Below the pieces are notes generated by a model, which did not search any database, was not told the origin of the DNA, and saw only the letters and a program-made list of their open reading frames with translations. This document shows positions 13,986 to 26,500 of a DNA stretch of 64,000 bases, one piece after another (the first letter of the stretch is position 1; every line of letters begins with the position of its first letter). The position numbers were made by a program, and so were the translations under genes. This DNA is from Halocaridina rubra (Eukaryota; Arthropoda; Malacostraca; Decapoda; Atyidae), in assembly GCA_037179515.1 (NCBI GenBank), contig JAXCGZ010005691.1, positions 147,001 to 211,000 on the forward strand, written 5' to 3'.

Positions 13986-14127
13986 GTTACATATCTCTTA
14001 TAATTGCCTTATTAGACAAATCCCCATATGTTTCTCTTTGCTTTATGTTTTCTTCGTGCCCAGGCCTGATGAGGGGACTATTTGTGACACAGAAAGGAGC
14101 TAATTCAATAAAGAGCAAAGAACTTAC

Positions 14128-14232
14128 CACTTCACATCCTCTGCAAAGTTGTTGGAACTGTCTCTTTAGATATGACATTCCTAAAAACTGTTCCACTAAA
14201 CACTGGAGACTGTTATCACCACCTTCGTCAAT
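14128..14232 (-). CDS. MED14: MED14 coding exon 21, last exon in window
   Basis: Encodes [30 protein letters not shown] and RGCEV, 35 codons, matching human SPLERFLGSVIMRRHLQRI. A strong pyrimidine tract and CATAG acceptor precede 14232; donor GTG|GTAAGT is consensus. The reading frame follows exon 20 in phase 0. The following exons are not in the window. Confidence 0.88.
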
Positions 14233-15903
14233 CTATGAAAAGAAAAAGAAATAATTAAAACATGACACCATATCTCCCTGATTAATAAAACAAAAAAAAT
14301 TGGGGGAAACAAGATTTCAATAATTAATACAGACGCTCACCGACTTTCAAACAACTGACTTTACACATTCGCAGACCCGAACAAACACCTACCTATTACC
14401 TATTCATGTATTAATGTATGTATTACTGTACTGCACTGTACAGTTACATTCTTATTACTATATTGAAATTCATTTATACTGTATAATTTATGTTTTATGC
14501 AGTCACTAAGTGTCTTACTTTAGCCTAAGTACAGTACAGTACTGCATATGTATGTACCGTACAGTACTTTTTTTTTTACCTAAACTCAACTTACAAACAA
14601 TTCTACTTACGAACAGACTTCTGAATGTGTCTGTATATTAAAGCTGGTGAAATCATATGAAGAAGAATAACAGAAGCCTGATTAAGAATTTGAAAGGTAT
14701 TGTAAATAATGATAATTTTCTATTGTAATGTGTGACGAGTGTTTCGCTCAAAGTCATCAGAGGCTGTTAGATGCCATATTAGTTAACTTAGCAGCTATTA
14801 ACTGTTTCTTTTCTTACTAAAATAATTCCCACTCCTTGCCTTTTGCAGATTATGATTACTTGCAATTTATATTTCAGCTTATAGCGAATTCTAAATATAT
14901 CTTATTTAATATTCTTGTACGTGTAGAAAGCATGATCCCAATGTAAAGGCTGCCCCAAGCATGATCCCAATATAAAGGCTGCCCCCTATTTCTGTTTTCT
15001 GACTGTTCCCTATCTTCAGCGAGCCTATCAGATACGTTTTTTTACAATTTTCTTATGAAATAGCTCTTGCTAATAAATTCTTTATTATAAAAATTGTTCT
15101 TGCTGATAATTTTGTTATGAATTTGACCTTGCTGATATGTCATTAGCCTGTCTAGATACATTACAGCAGCTTTATTATTTAAATAGTTAAGTTCCGTCTC
15201 CTACAACACAATGAATGTTCTAGAGATTGTTTACCAGCAGCCTAATTTTCCATAATTATTTTCATTTTATTTTATTTGCTTCCACCTGTTGCACCTAAAA
15301 CACTGTCTCTTCCTTGCATCTCTACCATAATTGCCTGCCAGGGACCACCACTAAAGTAGCCCTTTATTATAAGATCCAGCTACTGCTCTGGAAATATATC
15401 CTACAGGTGACGTCACCAGGAGGGACACTGAAGCGTCCTTATTTGGCAGCCAAACATCCCAGAGGCAAGATCTCGCCTCAGCAGTCAAGCTTATTTCAAA
15501 CCTTATTTACGTGGCGTCTTCACAGGAATTCATCTGGCACAAACAAGGTGAGGGATAGTGTTTGGTAAAGCTCGTTGGTCGAGCAAATTTGTAATTCGAG
15601 AACTGGTTAAATTCGTTACTGGTCAAATCCTACGAAAATTTTCTCAATTCCATTCCCATACAAAACGAACTTTTGTAGATTACCTAACTGGAATCTCATT
15701 TGCCAGACTTAATTCCTTAACCTGGAAATCACCGCTGATATACATTGCTAAGAAATTTCTTTCACTGAATGTGCTAAACGAAAATCTCATCCTCAGAAGA
15801 CTGGTTATAAGCCCGTAAAAATCTATCCCTTTTCCTAACAAATTCTAATTTCATTTCACCCCTTTCTATCATCGTAAAAAAGGTGCTTTACATCAAAAGC
15901 TCA

Positions 15904-15950
<47 letters not shown>

Positions 15951-15951
15951 C

Positions 15952-15989
<38 letters not shown>

Positions 15990-18900
15990 CCTTTATTTCC
16001 ATTTCATTATACAATGGGTATTCGTCAGCCGGGGTCTAGCCCCAACCCCCCACTGTGGTGTCCAACCACAGCAGTTCCTGCCAGTAAACAGCTTAAACTC
16101 TCGGTCTTGGACGGGAACCGATCTTTCGACCTCCTGAATGCGAAGCCAGCGCGTTACCACTGTACTAGCCATTTACTATATAAATCACAGGTAATTAATC
16201 ATTTAACTAAAGTGTTTTATGCTATAAACTGCAAATAATTATAAAGTAATTTTTCCCTGTTGGCTTTGCAAATGTTTCTTGTTAACCACAATTTAATGAA
16301 TATGTACTGTATTTATCTTGCTGATTCTTCATATATTGGGGATAGTGTTTTGACTTATAAGTTGGAAATACTTCAAAAGGTGGTTTTGCCCCTTTTTCAT
16401 TGCAAATAGTTCTTGATAACCAAAAGTGAATGAATACTGTATTTATCTCGTAGATTCTTCCATTATCGTAAATAGAGTGTTTTACCGTATAAATTGCAAA
16501 TCATTAAGCATTGCAACTATTGGAGTTGCCCTCAATTTACGGAATACATACTGTATTTGTCTTGCTTATTCTTCATTTATTGTGAATAAATTGTTTTCCT
16601 TTAATACCGGCAAAGAATTAATGGTTTTGTATGCTCTTACCGTAGGATAAATATTTCTGGTTAGCTGTGACTAACCAATATATTTTCATCCAGTAGAATA
16701 ATATTGGAAACTTATTATAAGTGTGCTCGTGCTTTCGGTTTCCCATTATTAACGGTGTGTCGTTTCTGATTCTACAATTGTAGTGTCCTCTATTCTACTC
16801 TGCCTGTGTGACAGAGGTGATCGTCAAGTTGAGGCCAAAGTCTTGGCATCCATCTGTGGTGCTGGGAATCGAAATCGTGCTCACCACCTCCGGGATTCGA
16901 GGCAGCATTCCATAAGATTTTGATTAAAATTTGTTCCAGCTTCAAAATCAATTCAATTCTTTTAATGTGTCATTGCATTTCCAAAATTAAAAGACAGTTG
17001 AATTCTAAGTTTCATTTAACCGAGTAGTGGTATTCGGGTGGGGTGTTCAAGAACAGTAATATCTGTCCTGTCTGTTTGTGAGTTCTTAGAGTTCAGTACT
17101 TTGAATTCCCTTAGTAAAACAGAAACTTAACAACCTTCTCCATTCCCACACAATGAAGAAGCAGAGAAATTTCAGATGAAATTTTCAGCAAACCCATAAG
17201 TTACTGCTAGCCCTTTTTTTTTTTTTTTATGTGTGCGACACCGGGATAGGCAGAAACTGCCCTCATCAATTAAGGCCCGGGCACGAGAAAATATCAAGAC
17301 GAAGGAAAAGAAAAAGGTTAAGGACAAGGCAGAGATGAGGTAATGTCACACAAAGGAAAACGACAGACAGAAAAAGCAGTCAAAGTACAGAGGACCCAGA
17401 GATATGGACGACTAGGCCCTGAGATGATGACAGATCTGCCTTTTGAAGGATGAAAGGTCATAAGAATTACGAAAGACAGAAGGAGGAAGACAGCTCCAGA
17501 GTCTGGACGTAGATGGGAAGCAGCAGTCTCTGCACCGACCAATCCGCGAGCTACATATCTCCAAAGAGTATCTGCGAGATGAGGCCGCTTGGCGAGTGTT
17601 ACACGGCCTCGACAGTGGGGGAGGGCTGCAACTCGCCAACTCATCAGAGCAGCGATGGAAGTAGTAGCGACAGAAAAGAGAAAGGGAAGATACCTTACGG
17701 CAAAGAGAGAGAAACTCCAGATTGGAAGTAAGAGAATGATCATTAATGAGTCTGACTGCCTTAGATTTAACCCTATCAAGGAGATGAGTATAAGAAGAAG
17801 CACCCCAGATGTGTGAGTAGTATTCTAAGCAGGGACGGATAAGACCTTTATAAATTTTAAGTAACTGTAAAGAGGAAAAGTAATGACGAAAATGAAACAA
17901 CCACCTCCAGGGCAGGAGAGCCATTATTTACTGTTTACCTGGGCAGAAGAGCCGGAAGTTACTACATACCTGGGCAGGAGTGATATAAATTACTGCTAAC
18001 CTGGGCAGGAGTGATATAAATTACTGCTAACCTGGGCAGGAGAGCTATAAATTTTTCCTTACCTGGGCAGGAGAGCCATAAATCACGGATTACCTGAGCT
18101 GAAGAGCCAAAAATTACTGTTTACCTGGGCAGAAGAGCCGGAAGTTACTGCATACCTGGGCAGGAGTGATATAAATTACTGCTAACCTGGGCAGGAGAGC
18201 TATAAATTTTTCCTTACCTGGGCAGGAGAGCCATAAATCACTAATTACCTGAGCTGAAGAGCCAAAAATTACTACTAACCTGGGCAGAAGAGCCATAAAA
18301 CACTACTAACCTGGGCAGGAGAGCCATAAAACAATGCTAATCTGGGCAGGAGTGCTATAAATTACTCCTTACCTATGCAAGAGAGCCATAAATTGCTACT
18401 TACCTGGGCATGAGAGCCATACATTACTGCTTACCTGGGCAGGAGAGCCATAGGTTACTGCTTATGGATAGTATAGCCCTAAGTTATTGCCTACCTGGGC
18501 AGGAGAGCAGAGAGTGAGAAACGCATCATGAGTGAGAGTGGTTGGTACAGCAGCTGCGTAGGGTTTATTTGGCAACACTCGAGATGTGTACGACGACGAA
18601 GTTGCACCAACTGCAAAGTCAATAAGTTACAAATTATCACAAATATTCTCCCAACGGGACACCCTAACCTACCTTCAAGGCAAGATGGCTATTATCAACA
18701 CAAGAAACAATATGCAATTGAATTATAAAATTATAGGTCACATTCATTTCTTTATTTTCAGCATAACCAGTAGCAGTTATTGTAAAGAGCGATCGAGGTA
18801 TACAGTATAACCATCTGGCGAATGTGTGTTCTCTGACTCAACAACCCCCCTTACAAGCGATACTGTGGCCATTGTATATGGGTGTATGTAGTTACTATTT

Positions 18901-20115
18901 ACAAAAGAAAACAGAACTTCACTAGTTTGCAATATTACCAGGCCCCTGCATAAAAGCTGAAGCGGGTGACTGCATTGGAACGGAATGAGGAGCAGCAGGT
19001 GAGGGTGCCAAGAAGCCAATGGGTGATGCCACACTGTGTTGTGGAGCCGACGGAGAATTGGCACCTAAAAATCCTCCGCTGGGCGACTGATGAGGAAGCA
19101 TGGCTGGTGATGGATTCATCCCGGGAAGAGAAGGAGGAGAAGCCAGGGAAAACCCGCTGGTTGCTGGACTTGAGACAAATCCACTGTGTCCACTTGGCTG
19201 AAAATAATGTAGTAAGTTTATAGTCATTGTGTTTTGGAACACATGAGACTTTACGTCACTTAGTGTCGTTCTGATTCAGAACAATTAATAAAGTTTCAGT
19301 ATAGGAAAAAAAAAAATAGACTCCCAGTGAGAGGAAAATACAAAGGATGAGATTCCCAGTTCCCTTGGTCTGCCAAATTCACTTGAATTATACAACACTT
19401 AGGAAAACACGGAAGAAGAATTCTTGCCCAGCTCAGTTGTTGTTAGTGATACATAAAAAGGAACACACAAAGAGTGATCGAAACTACCTAGTAAACAGAG
19501 CCTTACAAAAAGTGATCAAAAATAGCTAGTAAACAGAGTCATACAAAACGTGATCAAAAATAGCTACAGCCAAACAAAAATTATCAGAAATAGCTAGTGC
19601 ATAGAACCAAACAATAAGAGATCTAAACTAGCTAGGAATTAGAGCCATATAAAAGGTGATCGAAAATAACCGGTAATTAGAGCCATACAGTGTGCTCAAA
19701 AATAGCTAATAAATAGAGCCAAACAAAAAGTGATCAAAAATAGCAAAAATTAGAACCATATAAATTGATCAAAAATAGCTAGTAAGTAGCCATACAAAAA
19801 GTGATCAAAAATTGCTATTAAATAAAACCAGCTACCTGCGTTATACCACCAGGATGGGGGCTGGCTGGCGTATGGGGATTAGAGGAGATGGGAGGGGTCA
19901 TAGGTTGATGCCTAGCTGGAGAAGCTGCCTTGGGGGTTGGCCACGGCGTGTCGTCTATGGGGATAGGCGTTGGTGGATTATCGTCTTCCGACTGGGAACG
20001 TCTTCTACTGATGGCGGATTCGTCTACGTACTTGTTCAAGAATGCCTGAAAGAGTATCAAAATAGTTAAAATAAAAGACCACAATGACTGTAATTATTAT
20101 TATTATCATTATTAA

Positions 20116-20166
<51 letters not shown>

Positions 20167-20470
20167 CAATAATGTTATTATCACTATTAATATTATTAGT
20201 ATCAATATTATTACTAATAGAAATAGAAACCCTCATTAGAGTTTTTGTTAAATAATTATTTCCATAAAATTAAGATTTCGTTTTCCACAAAGTATTTTCA
20301 GGATGCCAGTGAACTTTCTTGTTAAAGACTTAAACTTATTGGACTCTTAAGAATACTATTAGTGGACCCCCAAAAAACCTGATTTTATGTAATACATTAT
20401 TAAACACAAAAAACTCTACTGTGGATTTCTACTTCCATTACTAAAGATGTTGACTTCCCAACTCTGCTTA

Positions 20471-20568
<98 letters not shown>

Positions 20569-23500
20569 GACAAGCAACAAGCCCAGCTGGAAAAACTTAG
20601 CCAACTAAGTGCTCTATTACTATATTAAAAATTGTGACTGGAAATTCAATAGGAAGAAGACAATTTTAAGTTGATATAGAATCGAAATACTGTGCATAAG
20701 AAAATACAATATTAAAATCACATCATCACCCATATTCATATAATAAATATAAACGAGAGGCTACAGGATATAAGTACTGAAAAAACATTTAAAAAAGAAG
20801 ACATAATATTGTAACAACAAACTTACAAATGTAATTAGTTTAAGATTTATTGCTTTCTTTGGTTCTTGAACTGTGTTGTCAGAACCGAGTCGGTGTAAGT
20901 TCAGTTAAATAGAACCTTCTTGTACTCAGTGGTCACTGAAACTTAATGTATTAATGGGGACCACAGTTACACAGTGTTTAGAGCGCTCAACTCGAGAAGC
21001 GGTAAACCCATGTTTAATCCCACCGCAGGGCGTAAGGAAGGGCGTCCAGTCTTAATTCCCCTTGTAGCAACAGCCTGTCTGCATCCACCCCCATTCGAAT
21101 GGGGATTAATACTACCATAAAATGGCAAACAAATGTGTTATTAGTTTATGAACCATTTAGCAACAATCTTACTTTAAGTCCTTGTACAGGAATAAATTCT
21201 TCGATTAGTTTAGAAGTTTCAAAGCTGCTGAACGCTCCGTCTCTCACGGCTACTAAGCCGTTAGGGAGCATATCCACATTCAGACAATAGACATTACGAT
21301 AAACGATGTTCACTCTCGTGGGAGACTGAGGGAGAATGGTGAAGTTCTTCAAACACCTCTGCAATAGAAATAAAAATAAGTTAGTGTCCATACATACAGT
21401 AAAGGTTAAATGTCTCTTATGAGAGGCAGTGGGAAGGGACAGTGATAGCACTTGAGACCCACTATATATCTAACATGGGGCAAGAGCCTAAGCCACCTCT
21501 TCAATATCATTGGCCCAGTGATCTCCACGCAATGGCTGAAAGGCACTGACCCCCCCAATTAACTGCCCAGTTTAATCGTTAACAACATGAGACAGTAAAA
21601 GTTAATCCCATCCTGGGACTGGATCAAACCTGGGACCAGTTTATTAACAGTCCCAGATGCTACACCACCGCACATCATTATCACTGTCATTTGAATGAAA
21701 CCAAACTCTACGTCACAAACTGGCTAAGTCCAATAGGCAGGGACTGCGGTATAACAGTGGTTAGAGCACTCAACTCAGGATGTGACAAACCCGTGTTGGA
21801 ATCCACAGCAGGGTGTTAGGAAGGGCAGCCAGGCATAATTCCCCCAGCTCAAAACTATCTCTGTCCACCTCAACTAAAACGTGGATAAACAGTGAAATAA
21901 AATGGCACTACAGGAATATACTATTTTCTCGCTCCTTGTAATATGCTATAACATACTTTGTGCATTAAAATTAAATCGGGTCACAAAAACTTAGTAAAAT
22001 ATCTTTGCAATGACTTAACCCTTTCCCTGCGAGTAGTCTATGAAAATAATTACATCCTCTGTGTGGGGATACATCTGCCACGCCTCAGCAAAATAATGTT
22101 GTACCATCCCCTTTGACGCCTAACAGGCTACTAACTCACAAGTACCTCAGCTGGTTGAAATATGGACTCATGTATGGCATCATGACACCAAATACCACAC
22201 ATCGGTTTCCTCTTCACTACAACTCTAGGGAACTGTACGCTAATCTGAAATTATTAATGTCCCAACGAGCGAAATACCCCACAGATGTGACGCACGCAGA
22301 AAGGGGTTAAGAGGTGGTTGCACTCAAGACTGCAGAAGGATACAATGTAATGAAAAAACACAGACATAAAAAGATAGAGTTTATGACAAGTATCTTGAAA
22401 CAAAAATCAAATATACCAAGCTAGTTATTGACAAACAATAAATTTAATTCCAATACAGATAATACAAAACAAATCTTATTTTTTCTTGAAAGATATATTA
22501 ATAGAAAACTTTTGGTTTACAGTATATTAAATAATAAAAGTGGCAAATGGTTTAAAATATCACTAAGTATTCTGTACTGGCCACGAAGAAATATAAAGCA
22601 AAGAGACACAGAGATGGGAAGTGTTGTGACTCATAAGAGGTTAAGGGATAATAAGAATTCACTATGCAGAATATTTTTGACTGAAAATAAGCTTATCATT
22701 CTAAATGCAAAATGTAAATTACTTCATAGAATACACACAAACTCAATTTTTCACAACACTTCTATAACAATAAGACTTTTTATGTTATCACTTACCTTAT
22801 CGTGAATAGCTAAATGAATAGTAGGCGATAATTTGGAAACAGCCAGGAGAGGATGATAAGTATGATGAAGAGTAACGGCTAATTCTACTAATCCTACTTG
22901 ACCTCTCTGATTAACGAGGTCCTGCAGCTGATCTTGCATCAACGTATGAGGATTAGTAGCCCATGCCCCTTCGCCGCTCATACCTGCGATTAGAGAGAGC
23001 ATTCAATCAGGGTAACAGTGATACTTACCGAAAGCAAAGGCCTTCACGAAAAGGCACTGTCCTAGCCCTTAGTAGAAAAGGGATTCAGTGATGTAAAACC
23101 AACTGTCACATACATATGTAAGGAGAAATGTAATAGCGCAGTATTTAGAGTACTTGATTCGGGAAGTGACAAACCTGCATCCGAACCCATTACAGGGTAA
23201 AAGGAAGGGCATCCAGCCTTTATTCCCCAGTTCCAACCAGGCAATGTTCACCCCTATGAAACTGGGGAATAATTGGGACATAAAAAGGTTTTTTCTTTAA
23301 ATGGTCACTGCAGTACAGTACTTAGACCACTTACTTCAAACAGAGATACAGCAGTGTGAGCCCGCCGCATAGCGTTAGAAAGGGCATCTACTATTTATTC
23401 CCAGCTCCAACGTGTCTGTGTCCACCCAAGTTTTAATTGGGAATAATAGCAACACATACAGTGGCAGAGAAGAACATATGTAAAACAAGATATACAGTAT

Positions 23501-26500
23501 AAAAAAGAAGATAGTGGAGGTAGATTTAAAAACGTAAGATGAAGTCCCCATTCAAATAGGGGAGGACACAGACATGCTGGAGCTATAAAGGAGATGAGAG
23601 ATGGATGCCCTTGCGAAGTCACCGTGGTGGGATCAAACCCGCATCCATCATGGGATCAAACCCGCATCCATCACTTCCCGACTCATGCACTCTACCACTG
23701 TGCTACTGCGGCCCCATTCTAAAAAGTATGTAAGAATAAACTAAAAAGTTTCTCTATATATCAAAGCCATAATCCCTCTTATAAGAAGGGTGGCTGAGTC
23801 AAAGCAAAATACTTGACTCTTTGTGGGAGAAAAATACAAAGGAGTGGATACCTCATCCCTTCTCTCCGCCCCATTTATTTGAGTTTTATGACTCGTGGGG
23901 TAACGAGGATAAGGTATTCTTGCCCCCCTAGGGAAAATGTACGTAAGAATATAGTAAAAACAGAGAACATTCAATACATACCAAAGCTAAGTACAAACAG
24001 TTTTTTCTCGGCACTGTATCGCAACACCACAAAAGCGTCGAAACGGTCTCCATAGGCGATAGTGATACTCTTGTAATTGAAGGACTTCACTCTCACCATT
24101 TCACTTAAGGTCTTTGGTGCTATATTACTGCTGCAGCTGCTGCTGCTGCCGGCCGATTCCACACCCGCTGTTGGAAGACAATACTTAAAGGTTAAGGGTC
24201 TCCAATGAAAGGCAGAGACAAGGGATAGTGACAGCCATTTCACTTAGGGTCTTCGGCATTATGTTACTACTGCCGGTCATTTCAACGCACACTGTTGGAG
24301 GATGATATTTAATGGTTGGACGATATTTAATGGTTAAGGGTCTCTAATGAAAATTAGAACTGAAATTAAAAAGTTTATTCTTTTCTTATACTTTTAAAAT
24401 CCTTTTTCATTTTGCTTAAACACAATGACCACCCCCTTTAAGGGGAGTGGCTGAGTCAAAGCACACATACACAAGACAAACACCTCTATCACACCTCTTG
24501 GCTCTCTGGTGCTAGTATCAACCCAATATTTTGTTTTTGTGGGGGGTTACATTTAAAAAATCTTGAGCCCTTTTGATATGAGAACCTCATATTAAAGTGA
24601 ATGAATTTGTCCGTTACAAATACAACAAAGTCCAAAAAATAATTTTTTGGTTACATTTAGCTAATGTAGCTAGAGAGAGAGCAGGAAGTGTGATGTTCCT
24701 GTGTGACATGAACAAAAATGAGCAATAGAGAGGACAGCTATGTGAAGCGCACTTTCACTGTGAGAAGCGAACATAAAACGAGCAGGAGAGAGCTTATGTA
24801 TAACTGTAGCGTGAAGTGCTATGTTAGTGAGAAGTGAACAAAAATGAGCGAGAGAGAAGAAGGCTGTGTTGATATTATGAATCACAATTTTACTATGAAG
24901 TGAACATAAATGAGCGAGAAAGAGGGTAAATTTGCTGTAGCGCAATGCGCAACTCCATTGTGAGGAGTGAACAGAAAAGAGTTAAAAAAAGGATATATGT
25001 GTTGTTGTTGTGTAATGTGTAATTTCAATGTGAGTAGTGAACAAAAATGAGCTAGAGAGAGGGCACATGTGTTGTTGTGCAAAGTGCAGTGTTATTGTGG
25101 GGAGTGAACAAAAATGAGCAAGAGTGAGGGCAGATATGTTCTTGTGGAGTGAAGCGTAATGCTATTGTGAGGACTGAATAAAAATGAGCGAGAGAGAGGG
25201 CAGAGGTGTTGTTGCGTGAAGCATAATTTCATTGTGAAGCACGAACATAAATGAGCTAGAGAGGGGGCTGATATGTTGCTGTTGCGTGAAGCACAATTTT
25301 ATTGTGACGAGTGAACCTAAATGAGTGAGAGAGAGGGCAGATGCATTGTTGTAGCGTGAAGTGCAATGCTATTGTGAGGACTGGACAAAAATGAGCTAGA
25401 GAGGGGACAGAAGCGTTGTTTTACAAGGCGTAATGTTATTGTGAGGAGTTAACAGAAATGAGCGAGAGAAAGGGCAGATGTGTTGTTGTTGCGTGAAGTA
25501 CAATTTCATTGTGATGAGTGAACATAAGTGAGTGAGAGAGCGGGCAGATGCGTTGTTGCAGCGTGAAGTGCAAAGCTAGTGTGAGAACTGAACGAAAATG
25601 AGCCAGAGAGGGGGCAGATGCTTTGTTGATGCATGAAGTACAATTTCACTGTGAGGAGTGAACATACAATGAGCGAGAGATAGGTTATGTGTTACTGTTG
25701 CATGAAGCACAATGTTATTGTGAGGAGTGATCATAAAATGAGTGAGAGAGAGGGGATGTGTTATTGTTGCATGAAGTGCAATGTTATCGTGAGGAGTGAA
25801 CATAAATGAGCTAAAGAGAGAGCAAATTTGCTGTTGCATGACGCTATTGTGAGGCTTGTACAAAAAAATCAAGAGAAATACTGACAAAGCAAAAGCAGTA
25901 ATGAAACAGTGATGGATAGGGTAATTGTATAAGGTTATGAGAAAAGTAATAAATTCGGCAGATAATGAAAAGCTCATGAAATTTACCGTGGTCTCCCTGC
26001 GTGACACAAGCACCATTGTTCAAATGAACACAGAAGAACATGATACAAATAACATATTTCAATGCAAGCAAACATTCTGAAATATATGCATAAATATCTC
26101 TTATCAGAAACATATACAAAATTGCTGCTGTTCGACGTTTTATGTCACTACTATTCCCCTTTCGAGCAGGGGTGGACAGAGACATGTTGGAGCGGGGGAA
26201 TTAAGGCTGGGTGCCCTTGCTAACACCCCAGAGTGAGTTTGAACTAGGGCTTGTCTCTTCCAAAGTCTAGGAGTCTCACCAATGCGATACTGCGATCTCC
26301 AAAAACTTGTACAAACTTGTAGCATGATAAAAATATACCTCTAGAAGCAGTGAATTCAGCAGCGAAGGTAAGAACGAGTTGATACAGCAAGGCAATGATG
26401 ATCCAGTCGTCTAAAATTGCATCGACGGTGGCATTCATATTCTCTGCACTCGTCACCTCGTAAGTGAAATAGACAGAGCGACGAGGACTTTGTTCTTGAC

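Noticed and set aside
16795..16915. tRNA-like segment (minus strand, GATTTCGATTCCC)
   Set aside because: Box B is plausible but no convincing box A or arm pairing was found, and no second copy was seen.
18114..18296. Open frame on the minus strand rich in ALLPRL
   Set aside because: It is only a translation of the 31 bp minisatellite.
17909..18494. Regular ~31 bp repeats resembling a CRISPR array
   Set aside because: There are no distinct unique spacers: the whole unit is repeated. The DNA is an animal intron, and the unit matches an exon edge.
22113..22310. 65-codon frame on the plus strand
   Set aside because: No family features, neighbouring repeat-like sequence, and stop-poor only over a short stretch.
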